DNA from: a virus
Direction: 5' to 3' (one strand)
IMG/VR virus record: IMGVR_UViG_3300009172_000027
Span: 1-31,347 of that record
DNA length: 31,347 nucleotides
A model generated the notes under the pieces. The model was not told the origin of the DNA, made no database searches, and worked only from the letters and a program-made list of their open reading frames with translations. A program made the translations under genes and the position numbers. This document shows, one piece after another, positions 6,946 to 13,432 of the stretch (position 1 is the stretch's first letter; the number at the start of each line of letters is the position of its first letter).

Positions 6946-8846
6946 GAAGCAACCACCTACCTACAGACTACCAAGCCTTCATACATAAGTCACGGTATGC
7001 ACGTTGGCTGGACACAGAGGGACGCCGTGAGACATGGGGAGAGACAGTCTCCCGTTACATGGAGCACATCGTAGTACCTCACTCAGGTGACAACAGCTAC
7101 ACTTCAGCTATTGAAGAGGCCATTCTATCCTTGGATGTAATGCCTAGTATGAGAGCATTAATGACTGCTGGCCCAGCCTTAAGCCGAGACAATACAGCGG
7201 GTTATAATTGCTCTTACTTAGCAGTAGATGACATAAAATCATTCGATGAGGCTATGTTTATTCTGCTCTGTGGTACGGGTGTAGGCTTCAGTGTAGAGAG
7301 GCAGTTCATCAGCAAGCTTCCAGAGGTGCCTCAACTCTTCGAGAGTGATACTAATATCATTATCAAGGACAGTAAGGAAGGGTGGGCAAAGGGTCTTCGT
7401 CAAGTGATTGCACTCCTGTACAGTGGTGAGATTGCTAAGTGGGATGTGTCTCTAGTTCGTCCAGCTGGTGCCAAGCTAAAGACATTCGGTGGTAGAGCAT
7501 CAGGCCCAGCACCTCTAGTTGATCTGTTTGATTTTGTTATCCGTACTTTCAAGGATGCCCAAGGCCGTAGGCTCTCATCTCTTGAGTGTCACGACATTAT
7601 GTGTAAGATTGGTGAGGTAGTAGTAGTTGGTGGTGTTCGCCGTAGTGCTATGATTTCATTGAGCAATCTATCAGATGATCGTATGAGACATGCTAAGTCA
7701 GGTGCATGGTGGGAGAATGATAAGCAACGTGCCTTAGCTAACAACTCTGTATCATACACGGAGAAACCAGATAGCTTATCATTCCTACGTGAGTGGACAG
7801 CACTGGTTGAGTCAGGGTCAGGTGAACGTGGTATCTTTAACCGTCAGGCATCTAAGGTACAGGCAGCTAAGAACGGACGCCGTGATGCATCATATGAGTT
7901 CGGAACAAATCCATGTTCAGAAATAATTTTACGTCCAAATCAGTTTTGTAACCTAACAGAGTGTGTAGTACGTGCCACTGATACCATTGAGACACTAGAG
8001 AAGAAGGTTCGTATGGCTACCATCCTTGGTACTATTCAATCTACCTTCACTAAGTTCCCATACCTACGTAAGATTTGGCAGAAAAATACTGAGGAAGAAA
8101 GATTGTTGGGAGTGTCTATGACAGGTATCATGGACAATCCTTTAATGACTACAAAGAATGCTGGCTTGGAGAAAACACTTGAACATCTTAAGTCTGTGGC
8201 TGTTGCCACTAATGCTGAGTGGGCTGACAGGCTTGGCATCCCTGTTGCTACTGCTATCTCATGTGTTAAACCTTCAGGCACGGTATCACAACTTGTTAAT
8301 TCAAGTTCAGGCATACATGCTCGTCATTCACCCTACTACATTCGTACTGTTCGTGGCGATAACAAAGACCCACTGACACAATTTATGAAGGATCAGAAGA
8401 TACCTAACGAGCCTGATGTAATGAAGCCAGACCAGACTACTGTGTTTAGTTTCCCTATGAAGGCACCAGATAATGCAGTCGTTACTGCTGATATGTCAGC
8501 CATTGAACAGCTAGAGATGTGGTTAGCCTATCAAAGATCGTGGTGTGAGCATAAGCCATCAGTAACTATAAATGTTAAAAACGATGAGTGGTTTGAAGTG
8601 GGAGCCTTTGTCTACAATCACTTCGATGAAATGTCTGGTGTATCTTTCTTGCCCTTCAATGAGCACACGTACCAGCAAGCACCCTACCAAGAATGCAGCA
8701 AGACAGACTATAAAACCCTAATGTCTTGTATGCCAGATGCTATTGATTGGACACAGCTGTCTGATTACGAGCAAGAAGATAACACTGCAGGTAGCCAGAC
8801 ACTAGCATGTTCTGGTGACTCCTGTGAAATCGTAGACTTAGTATAA
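6942..8846 (+). CDS. Class II (adenosylcobalamin-dependent) ribonucleotide reductase, monomeric type
   Basis: 634 residues, reducing ribonucleotides to deoxyribonucleotides. The sequence fits the monomeric Lactobacillus leichmannii-type class II enzyme (739 aa). The C119-type cysteine is C90 in GYNCSYL. The radical and disulfide pair C325 (NPCSEI) and C336 (NQFCNL) are 11 residues apart, as are C408 and C419 of the reference. C623-x4-C628 at the C-terminus forms the shuttle disulfide pair. There is no NrdB-like partner gene beside it, which fits class II. It depends on host coenzyme B12, which many Roseobacter-group bacteria make. The glutaredoxin nearby is a likely electron donor. No cobalamin riboswitch is seen. 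The start is ATG on an ATGA overlap with the DUF1127 gene. Confidence 0.95.
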   Translation: MRSNHLPTDYQAFIHKSRYARWLDTEGRRETWGETVSRYMEHIVVPHSGDNSYTSAIEEAILSLDVMPSMRALMTAGPALSRDNTAGYNCSYLAVDDIKSFDEAMFILLCGTGVGFSVERQFISKLPEVPQLFESDTNIIIKDSKEGWAKGLRQVIALLYSGEIAKWDVSLVRPAGAKLKTFGGRASGPAPLVDLFDFVIRTFKDAQGRRLSSLECHDIMCKIGEVVVVGGVRRSAMISLSNLSDDRMRHAKSGAWWENDKQRALANNSVSYTEKPDSLSFLREWTALVESGSGERGIFNRQASKVQAAKNGRRDASYEFGTNPCSEIILRPNQFCNLTECVVRATDTIETLEKKVRMATILGTIQSTFTKFPYLRKIWQKNTEEERLLGVSMTGIMDNPLMTTKNAGLEKTLEHLKSVAVATNAEWADRLGIPVATAISCVKPSGTVSQLVNSSSGIHARHSPYYIRTVRGDNKDPLTQFMKDQKIPNEPDVMKPDQTTVFSFPMKAPDNAVVTADMSAIEQLEMWLAYQRSWCEHKPSVTINVKNDEWFEVGAFVYNHFDEMSGVSFLPFNEHTYQQAPYQECSKTDYKTLMSCMPDAIDWTQLSDYEQEDNTAGSQTLACSGDSCEIVDLV

Positions 8847-8857
8847 GGAAATAACAT

Positions 8858-8983
8858 ATGACTTTTTTATCAGCAGCAATCGTAGTCCCTATCGTAGTAC
8901 TCTTCTTAGGTACCGCCATGTCGGAGGTATCATCTGCATTGACTGAGCCACCTGCACCTGAGGTTGTCGAAGTACTAGAGTAA
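8858..8983 (+). CDS. 41-residue hydrophobic peptide with acidic Pro-rich tail
   Basis: A small ORF with AAGGAA seven bases before its ATG, lying in the only substantial gap between RNR and glutaredoxin. Residues 3-22 form one hydrophobic segment (LSAAIVVPIVVLFLGTAM), followed by a short tail rich in Pro, Glu and Val. It could be a single-pass membrane peptide with its tail outside, or a secreted or regulatory peptide. No family is recognised. The ribosome site, clean start and compact neighbours support a real gene, although the length makes chance possible. Confidence 0.5.
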   Translation: MTFLSAAIVVPIVVLFLGTAMSEVSSALTEPPAPEVVEVLE

Positions 8984-9039
8984 CCCTGCCACCTAAGCAT
9001 GTGCCTAAACTGCTTACCTCTCTCACATAAGGAATTATA

Positions 9040-9282
9040 ATGTACACTATCATTACAAGAAATCAATGTAACTTCTGTGACACAGCTAAGAAATTATTAG
9101 AAGCATCTAACCAAGGCTACACTGAATACAACATACAGTCAGAGAGTTCTAAGTGGGTGTTGTCTCTACTTAAACAGGCTAACATTACTACAGTACCTCA
9201 AATCTTTTCAACGTCAGGTGAACACATCGGGGGCTATGCAGAGCTAAAGAATTTACTGGACAAGGTAGAGGATAGAATTTAA
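9040..9282 (+). CDS. Glutaredoxin
   Basis: 80 residues, a full-length minimal glutaredoxin. The active-site pair is C10/C13 (CNFC), the cis-proline loop is TVPQIF with P53, and the glutathione-binding GGY motif is at G64-G65. It reduces disulfides and is likely to recycle the C-terminal cysteines of the phage RNR encoded just upstream, a pairing common in phages. AAGGAATTATA precedes the ATG. The CNFC active site differs from the classical CPYC, but both cysteines are kept, so dithiol chemistry is expected. Confidence 0.92.
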   Translation: MYTIITRNQCNFCDTAKKLLEASNQGYTEYNIQSESSKWVLSLLKQANITTVPQIFSTSGEHIGGYAELKNLLDKVEDRI

Positions 9283-9283
9283 G

Positions 9284-9481
9284 ATGCCTGAGGATGAGGA
9301 CTTATCTGAGTTTGACTACATAGCTGGCTCACTGGTAGGTTTTTGTATGACCTACATAGATAAGGATATGCTGTGGACTATACTCAACCATGTTCGGAAC
9401 AGCTACGAACTTGCCGTTGCTCTTGAGACACAGGAAGACTTGATGATATGTGTTGAAGAGTACTACGAAATAAATAAGTGA
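9284..9481 (+). CDS. Small acidic protein of unknown function
   Basis: 65 residues, mostly helical and acidic (MPEDEDLSEFDY at the start, ending in CVEEYYEINK). It has no recognisable domain and no convincing membrane segment, though residues 12-25 are moderately hydrophobic. It starts one base after the glutaredoxin stop, with GAGGA inside that gene as ribosome site, and lies directly before PhoH. Position suggests co-expression with the RNR-glutaredoxin group. Function unknown. Confidence 0.65.
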   Translation: MPEDEDLSEFDYIAGSLVGFCMTYIDKDMLWTILNHVRNSYELAVALETQEDLMICVEEYYEINK

Positions 9482-9491
9482 GGACAGAACT

Positions 9492-10196
9492 TTGGTTCAA
9501 CAGAAACCTAAACGACAAACAACTAAACGTGACACCACCTATAAGGGTGCAGCCAACAAAGCTACAGCCCCGTTACTCGCCCGTAACCCTAACCAACAAC
9601 TCTACATAGATGCACTGCAGTCACACAATCAAGTCATAGTGTTTGGCCCAGCTGGTACAGGAAAGACTTACGTTGCTGCCACCTATGCTGCAAACCAGTA
9701 CACTCTTAAGACCATAGATAAGATCGTGATAACTAGGCCTCACGTAGCCGTAGGAAGGGATGTAGGGTACCTCAAAGGCTCGTTAGAGGAGAAAACGTTA
9801 CCGTGGGCCTTACCAGTAATAGACGTCCTTGAGCAGCATTTAACGAAGGGTACAGTAGAGACAGCAGTTAAGAATGGTAACATCGAAGTAGCACCTATGG
9901 CCCTTATGAGGGGAAGATCATTCGACAAAGCATTCATTATCGTAGACGAAGCACAGAACGTCACGGTACATGAGATGAAGATGTTGTTGACAAGGGTAGG
10001 AGAAGGGAGTACCATTGTACTTAACGGAGACATACAACAGTCAGACATTAAGGAGACAAGTGGCCTAGCTAAGATCACCCATCTAGCTAAGAAACACAGC
10101 CTACCTCTCCCTGTTGTAGAGTTTGGTATTGACGATGTTGTTCGTAGTGCAACCTGTAAAATGTGGGTAGAAGTTTTTATGAAAGAGAATATATAA
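9492..10196 (+). CDS. phoH: PhoH-like P-loop ATPase
   Basis: 234 residues. Walker A is GPAGTGKT (G52-T59), Walker B is IIVDEAQN (D152-E153), and the motifs VITRPHV and LNGDIQQSDI are typical of the PhoH family. The N-terminal 30 residues are basic and low-complexity. In bacteria PhoH belongs to the phosphate-starvation regulon; it is widespread in marine phages and its phage role is not settled (RNA metabolism has been suggested). No Pho box is visible upstream. The start is TTG at 9492 with AGGA (9481-9484) seven bases before it. Its stop shares a base with the next start (TAATG). Confidence 0.93.
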   Translation: MVQQKPKRQTTKRDTTYKGAANKATAPLLARNPNQQLYIDALQSHNQVIVFGPAGTGKTYVAATYAANQYTLKTIDKIVITRPHVAVGRDVGYLKGSLEEKTLPWALPVIDVLEQHLTKGTVETAVKNGNIEVAPMALMRGRSFDKAFIIVDEAQNVTVHEMKMLLTRVGEGSTIVLNGDIQQSDIKETSGLAKITHLAKKHSLPLPVVEFGIDDVVRSATCKMWVEVFMKENI

Positions 10197-10642
10197 TGAC
10201 TATGGTTAGATTTAAGTTCGACAAACGTTTGTACATGGCCTACGATACACCAGCCAAGGAAGCCTTAGTTAAGTTACTAGAGGCAGGGGGCCACACCATT
10301 GAGAGTACTGTAGAGAACTACAATGCTGATGTAGTATCCTCTAAGGATGGCCTGATGTACTACAATGAGGCAGAAGTTAAGACAGGATGGAAAGAAGAGT
10401 GGCCCCCTCACTGGGCTGAGATTAGGTTACCTGAACGTAAGAAACGTTTGGTTAAGATGTACGAAGAAAGGGAGGGTGTGCTAAACTTCTACATCTTTAG
10501 GCCTGACTTCAAGCAAGTGTGGAGGATCAAAGACACCTTGCTGAAAGACAGCAGCCTTAGGGTAGCCAAGGGTAGGTACATCACTCACGGAGAGAGGTTC
10601 TTTCATATACCTTACGGGGATGCTGAGTTAATTAAACTGTAG
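10196..10642 (+). CDS. Unknown protein, possible PD-(D/E)XK-type fold
   Basis: 148 residues. The start at 10196 (TAATG with the PhoH stop) is preferred over an upstream in-frame start at 10163 that would run inside phoH. Residues 43-66 read NADVVSSKDGLMYYNEAEVKTGW. The D45 and E60-x-K62 pattern, followed by an RLPERKKRL helix and a strand NFYIFRPDF, resembles a restriction-endonuclease-like core such as VRR-NUC or small resolvases. This is pattern reading, not a family hit. It is the last + strand gene before the convergent terminator. Alternatives are an unrelated phage protein with a chance ExK. Confidence 0.75.
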   Translation: MTMVRFKFDKRLYMAYDTPAKEALVKLLEAGGHTIESTVENYNADVVSSKDGLMYYNEAEVKTGWKEEWPPHWAEIRLPERKKRLVKMYEEREGVLNFYIFRPDFKQVWRIKDTLLKDSSLRVAKGRYITHGERFFHIPYGDAELIKL

Positions 10643-10651
10643 ATAAAAGTA

Positions 10652-10690
10652 AACCCCCTTGGATTTCTCCTTGGGGGTTCTTTATTTTTT
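10652..10690. terminator. Bidirectional rho-independent terminator between convergent arms
   Basis: The stem AACCCCC (10652-10658) pairs with GGGGGTT (10673-10679), with an inner GG/CC pair possible. On the + strand it is followed by CTTTATTTTTT. On the - strand it is followed by a T-rich run (complement of AGATAAAAGTAAA). It sits exactly between the last + gene (stop 10642) and the last - gene (stop 10689), so it can end both transcripts. Confidence 0.85.
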
Positions 10691-10805
10691 AGTAGCCTGA
10701 CTTCTTTGTCTTCATCTTAGGCTTCTTCATAGCTGAGTCCTTCATCAGCTTACCACTAGGCATGTAGTGTGACCCCTTAGGTGCTGGTTTCTTTTTCGTC
10801 TTCAT
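10689..10805 (-). CDS. 38-residue very basic protein
   Basis: A short ORF: begins MKTKKKPAPKGSHYMPSG and ends with Lys/Met-rich repeats (KKPKMKTKKSGY). About a third of the residues are lysine. GGGAG lies about nine bases before the ATG, and the start overlaps the preceding stop by four bases (ATGA). Small proteins with a GSH-MP-G-MKDS core occur near lysis or tail genes of marine phages, from memory. Function unknown; nucleic-acid binding or a virion-associated basic peptide are options. The stop lies at the edge of the terminator. Confidence 0.65.
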   Translation of the reverse strand: MKTKKKPAPKGSHYMPSGKLMKDSAMKKPKMKTKKSGY

Positions 10806-10945
10806 TTCTTTCTACTCCCTTTAGGTTTCTTAGTTGAAGAATCTCTTATTGCCTTATCTGTTGGTGCTCCTTTTGCACCTTTCTTTCTCATTGTCTTTCC
10901 CGCCTTTCTCTTCAGCTCTATATTGTGCCACAGTGAATGTCCCAT
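10802..10945 (-). CDS. 47-residue very basic conserved-type phage protein
   Basis: The start at 10945 overlaps the previous stop as TAATG, and AGGAG lies about ten bases upstream. The protein begins MGHSLWHNIELKRKAGK and continues into KKGAKGAPTDKAI with a Lys/Ser tail. The LW-NI-KRK...GAPT-KA pattern recalls a recurrent small phage protein of unknown function. A shorter form from an internal ATG at 10891 is possible. A competing frame from an ATG at 10952 gives 32 residues with no such similarity and is rejected. The ATGA overlap with the next gene supports coupling. Confidence 0.65.
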   Translation of the reverse strand: MGHSLWHNIELKRKAGKTMRKKGAKGAPTDKAIRDSSTKKPKGSRKK

Positions 10946-11133
10946 TATGCATTGTCTCCTACTTTAAAACACTTAGGTACGGCGTAGTGTCCATTGATTA
11001 TTATAATACCAGCCATCTTAACGGCATCCTTTTCACATTGCTCACGGGTGTACCAAATGTTACCCTCATTGGCTACCACCACACAGGTAGTAGCTTCAAA
11101 GGTAGCACAGGCAAGTACTGCAGCTAAAAACAT
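10945..11133 (-). CDS. Small Cys-containing, possibly exported protein
   Basis: 62 residues. The first 14 residues are hydrophobic (MFLAAVLACATFEA) with a lipobox-like VLAC ending at C9, but there is no positive n-region, so export is uncertain. Four cysteines in total (C9, C17, C33 and one near residue 55) could pair in the periplasm. The ATG lies immediately after the upstream TAG in the same frame (TGG TAG ATG), so the two genes are separated by a single stop. A very small outer spanin-like lipoprotein is one idea, given the lysis context; evidence is thin. Confidence 0.6.
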   Translation of the reverse strand: MFLAAVLACATFEATTCVVVANEGNIWYTREQCEKDAVKMAGIIIINGHYAVPKCFKVGDNA

Positions 11134-11382
11134 CTACCACTTCACCTTATTTGCCCAGTATGCAGCTGAAGATTTACCCTTAGCTATATTCTTTTTGTGT
11201 CTAGCTTTAAAGGCTTTGTTCCTAGCTGTACCATCTGGGCTACCCTTGACGCCCTTCTGTCCAAACCTAATAATCTTTTCTTTGCCATCAAAACATGCCT
11301 TGACAACATGAGATTTAGTCTTATGGTCTGGTGTAGTCTTAGGCGTGTTACACTTCATCTTTGCTTTGTCAAGTTTTGCCAT
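11134..11382 (-). CDS. 82-residue basic protein of unknown function
   Basis: Starts at ATG 11382 with AAGGGAA six bases upstream; a GTG two codons earlier is less likely. The start shares a base with the upstream stop (TAATG). The C-terminal half has the run FGQKGVKGSP, then ARNKAFKARHKKN and a final AAYWANKVKW. That layout of a G-x-KG strand, an R-x-F-x-ARH segment and a terminal YW-KW recurs in small phage and giant-virus proteins of unknown function. Lys is abundant. No catalytic motif is evident. Confidence 0.72.
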   Translation of the reverse strand: MAKLDKAKMKCNTPKTTPDHKTKSHVVKACFDGKEKIIRFGQKGVKGSPDGTARNKAFKARHKKNIAKGKSSAAYWANKVKW

Positions 11383-11855
11383 TACCACTTCCCTTGTTTA
11401 GTACCAGTGAACCACAGTACTGTAATTAGAGTACCTACACCAGCTAGAATTAACAGTGCAATTAGTACACCATTCACACAGTTATCAAATAACTCTTGCT
11501 TCTTATACATCTCATCTTGCCTGATCTTCCTCATCTGGCCCTCAATTTGTAGCACTTCTTCCCAAGCTGATGGCCCGTAAGTCCATGATATATGGTCTTT
11601 AATTTCTTTTCTCATGTGTTCCATCTTCTTCTTCTGTGCAAAGATTTCAATGGCGTTAGCACTGTTGTCAGAGAGAGCCTTGTAGAACGGAGGGTTCTTT
11701 GCCTTATCTTCTGCATACTGGAAGTCACTGAAGGCAGCACCCCACTTAGAGAGAGCACCACTCATCTGTTGAATGTCTTTACCTGCACTAATCCCTTGCT
11801 TTAAAATGTTAAAAGCACTGGTAGCTAACCCGACAGCAGTGATAGGGTCAATCAT
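11382..11855 (-). CDS. Phage protein with C-terminal transmembrane segment
   Basis: 157 residues. The N-terminus MIDPITAVGLATSAFNILKQ and the mid-region predict long helices. A charged coiled-coil-like stretch spans roughly residues 70-115 (QKKKMEHMRKEIKDH). One transmembrane segment lies at about residues 128-148 (GVLIALLILAGVGTLITVLWF). The N-terminal 'MIDP-TA' start recurs in phage proteins from the end of structural operons, whose function I do not know. The ATG follows directly on the upstream TAG in the same frame. Context suggests membrane association during lysis or DNA ejection. Confidence 0.75.
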   Translation of the reverse strand: MIDPITAVGLATSAFNILKQGISAGKDIQQMSGALSKWGAAFSDFQYAEDKAKNPPFYKALSDNSANAIEIFAQKKKMEHMRKEIKDHISWTYGPSAWEEVLQIEGQMRKIRQDEMYKKQELFDNCVNGVLIALLILAGVGTLITVLWFTGTKQGKW

Positions 11856-12131
11856 CTACTTACCCCAATTCTGGTTTCTCAAGTCTTCCATCATAAGTCT
11901 AATAGACTTAATGTTCTCATCTATACGTCCCATAGTGACAGCCTGTGCCTGTACTATATTCTCAAGGGCCATGATCCTTGTTTCTTGACGTACAATCTCT
12001 CTTGTATTGCTCTCAATATCACTGTTAAGAGCAGACACAAACCACACAAGTGCTGCTGTTTGAGCTCCGATAGCTAATATAAAAGTCAACGGTATCGACT
12101 TAGACAAGTGCCATTCTTTTTCTTTGTTCAT
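11856..12131 (-). CDS. Single-TM coiled-coil protein, inner-membrane spanin-like
   Basis: 91 residues from ATG 12131, which overlaps the holin-like gene stop by four bases (ATGA). A longer in-frame reading from 12224 lies inside that gene and is rejected. A basic N-terminus (MNKEKEWHLSK) is followed by one membrane segment (residues about 12-34, ending ALVWFVSAL) and a heptad-rich helix to the C-terminus (IVRQETRIMALENIV). This topology, short cytosolic end, one TM and a periplasmic coiled coil, is that of an i-spanin such as Rz. The position next to a 3-TM protein supports a lysis role. There is no sequence-level proof. Confidence 0.7.
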   Translation of the reverse strand: MNKEKEWHLSKSIPLTFILAIGAQTAALVWFVSALNSDIESNTREIVRQETRIMALENIVQAQAVTMGRIDENIKSIRLMMEDLRNQNWGK

Positions 12132-12550
12132 TTTGTAAACCCTGCTCCGAAATAAAGTCCGACTATAGCCGATACAATGTGTGTGTCTAACGGTGTAATG
12201 ACGAAGCCTGTTGCTGACTGCCATACGATCTGCTTGTCTGGGCCAAATAGGAAGTTCCAGAAACCTCCTTGTATTTCTGTGTAACCCACAAACACTGGCA
12301 CTTCAGGGTAAAATACAGCAACCAGTTTAGGTAGTACTATTATAGAGAACACAGCTGATAGTGCTATGATCCTACGTGTCCAAGCAAAGTGAACGTCCTT
12401 AGCTCCGTGCTCCCTTGCCTCTTGCTGACCAGCTATGAGTAGCTTCTGTTGTTCAGCCTTGTTCTTGTTGTTCATTCCCCAGATGGACATGACCCCACCT
12501 AAGATGGTTGATAGTAACATGGTGAGTAGTTCTAAAGGTAAGCCAAACAT
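12128..12550 (-). CDS. Holin-like protein with three transmembrane segments
   Basis: 140 residues. Hydrophobic segments: residues about 5-25 (LELLTMLLSTILGGVMSIWG), 62-82 (IIALSAVFSIIVLPKLVAVF) and 120-138 (TPLDTHIVSAIVGLYFGAGF). They are separated by a charged helix (NKNKAEQQKLLIAGQQEAREHG) and a soluble loop. The layout resembles the '3TM holin' group found in alphaproteobacterial phages and gene transfer agents. A holin would form inner-membrane lesions that release or activate the lysozyme. The assignment rests on topology and neighbours (lysozyme upstream, spanin-like protein downstream), so a non-lytic membrane protein cannot be excluded. Confidence 0.68.
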   Translation of the reverse strand: MFGLPLELLTMLLSTILGGVMSIWGMNNKNKAEQQKLLIAGQQEAREHGAKDVHFAWTRRIIALSAVFSIIVLPKLVAVFYPEVPVFVGYTEIQGGFWNFLFGPDKQIVWQSATGFVITPLDTHIVSAIVGLYFGAGFTK

Positions 12551-13431
12551 TAGTCTAACTTTCCTAAACTAATACGAATCTTTCTGCCAGTGTCTTTAGA
12601 ATTGTCTTTGTAGTCCCGACTTCCAAAAAGCCAAGCTATGTTGTGTGCCTTTTCAAAGATAGAGGCATCTGATGTTAGTGTTTTATAAAGTTCTTCAGCA
12701 GGATTTAGGCTACTTTCAAATTCCTCTGTAGAGTAAACTCTTCCTTCCCGTCTTCCACTTTTTTTATTAACTTTACCTACTGTATAGTCTGTGTAAACGT
12801 TCCAATCGTAAGTATCTTCAACGTAGTACTCACCAGTATCAGGGTCTTTTCTTATTGTAGTGTCTCCTAAACTGTTATACAGGCTATCTCCTACAGACAA
12901 TCTTCTTGTCAGTGTAGCTTCAGGCCCGTCACCACGGACTGATCCGACAGTTACGTTTTCAAAGTCCTTTCGTACTACTAAACCAGTGCCTTTCCGTTTA
13001 GCAATTTCTATTAAAGCTTTTATTTCTTCCTCAGTGAAAGAAGATTCTGTAACAGGTAACATATCTTTTGATTTTTTACCTAGTAGTAAATCTTGAAGCA
13101 TCAGTTTAGCAGGGGTAGATGTGGAGGTTTCAGCAAAGGCAGCAAGAGGCTCCCATCTTTCTTTTATATTTTTAACTGCAGTATCTACAGTTTCAACTAC
13201 AGTATCTACGTTTTCATTTTCGTCCTCTTGGTCAGGTAACATCTCACTGACTGCACCTGAAACGTCAGTCCAAGTATCTGACACAACATCCATTGCATCA
13301 GCTGCAGTATTAACTAGGGCTTGCCATTTAGGTAACTTTTCTGCACCACTTGACACTGTAGATTGAACTTCATTAGCAACAGCCTCTACCTTATTAAGTA
13401 AGGTACCTGTATTCCATTTACTTTTAGCCAT
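12550..13431 (-). CDS. 293-residue virion/lysis-region protein sharing its N-terminal peptide with the lysozyme gene
   Basis: Start chosen at ATG 13431, six bases after GGAA. An in-frame start at 13461 would lie inside the upstream gene. The first 12 residues, MAKSKWNTGTLL, are identical to those of the neighbouring lysozyme-like protein, and the DNA is identical over 36 bp. The rest differs: a helical acidic region (about 13-100, including PDQEDENENVDTVVE), then a C-terminal domain with EDTYDWNVYTDYTVGK, ending KIRISLGKLD. That C-terminal segment recalls a domain seen in marine phage lysis or tail proteins of unknown function. It is likely virion-associated or an endolysin partner. Confidence 0.75.
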   Translation of the reverse strand: MAKSKWNTGTLLNKVEAVANEVQSTVSSGAEKLPKWQALVNTAADAMDVVSDTWTDVSGAVSEMLPDQEDENENVDTVVETVDTAVKNIKERWEPLAAFAETSTSTPAKLMLQDLLLGKKSKDMLPVTESSFTEEEIKALIEIAKRKGTGLVVRKDFENVTVGSVRGDGPEATLTRRLSVGDSLYNSLGDTTIRKDPDTGEYYVEDTYDWNVYTDYTVGKVNKKSGRREGRVYSTEEFESSLNPAEELYKTLTSDASIFEKAHNIAWLFGSRDYKDNSKDTGRKIRISLGKLD

Positions 13432-13432
13432 A
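13397..13432. repeat. 36-bp direct repeat, copy A (5' end of the 293-aa gene)
   Basis: This stretch is identical, base for base, to 13953-13988. Read on the - strand it holds the ATG and the codons for MAKSKWNTGTLL. Identity ends at the same point in both copies: codon 12 is CTT here and CTA in the other copy. Exact identity including third positions suggests recent duplication or gene conversion. Confidence 0.95.

Noticed and set aside
8984-9039. Gap before glutaredoxin checked for a tRNA or riboswitch
   Set aside because: Only 56 bases, with no cloverleaf or conserved riboswitch element; it holds the ribosome site for glutaredoxin.
10854-10952. Short - strand ORF from ATG 10952 with a very close AGGAG
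   Set aside because: The overlapping frame from 10945 (47 aa) continues further, has TAATG and ATGA junctions with both neighbours, and matches a recurrent phage protein pattern.
10834-11311. Two + strand hydrophobic ORFs that look like signal-peptide or membrane proteins
   Set aside because: They are antisense to the small lysine-rich genes; Lys/Glu codons read backwards give Phe/Leu, and they have no ribosome sites or context.
12132-12224. N-terminal extension of the spanin-like gene back to 12224
   Set aside because: It runs through the holin-like gene in another frame; the ATG at 12131 has an ATGA overlap and gives a normal basic N-terminus before the TM segment.
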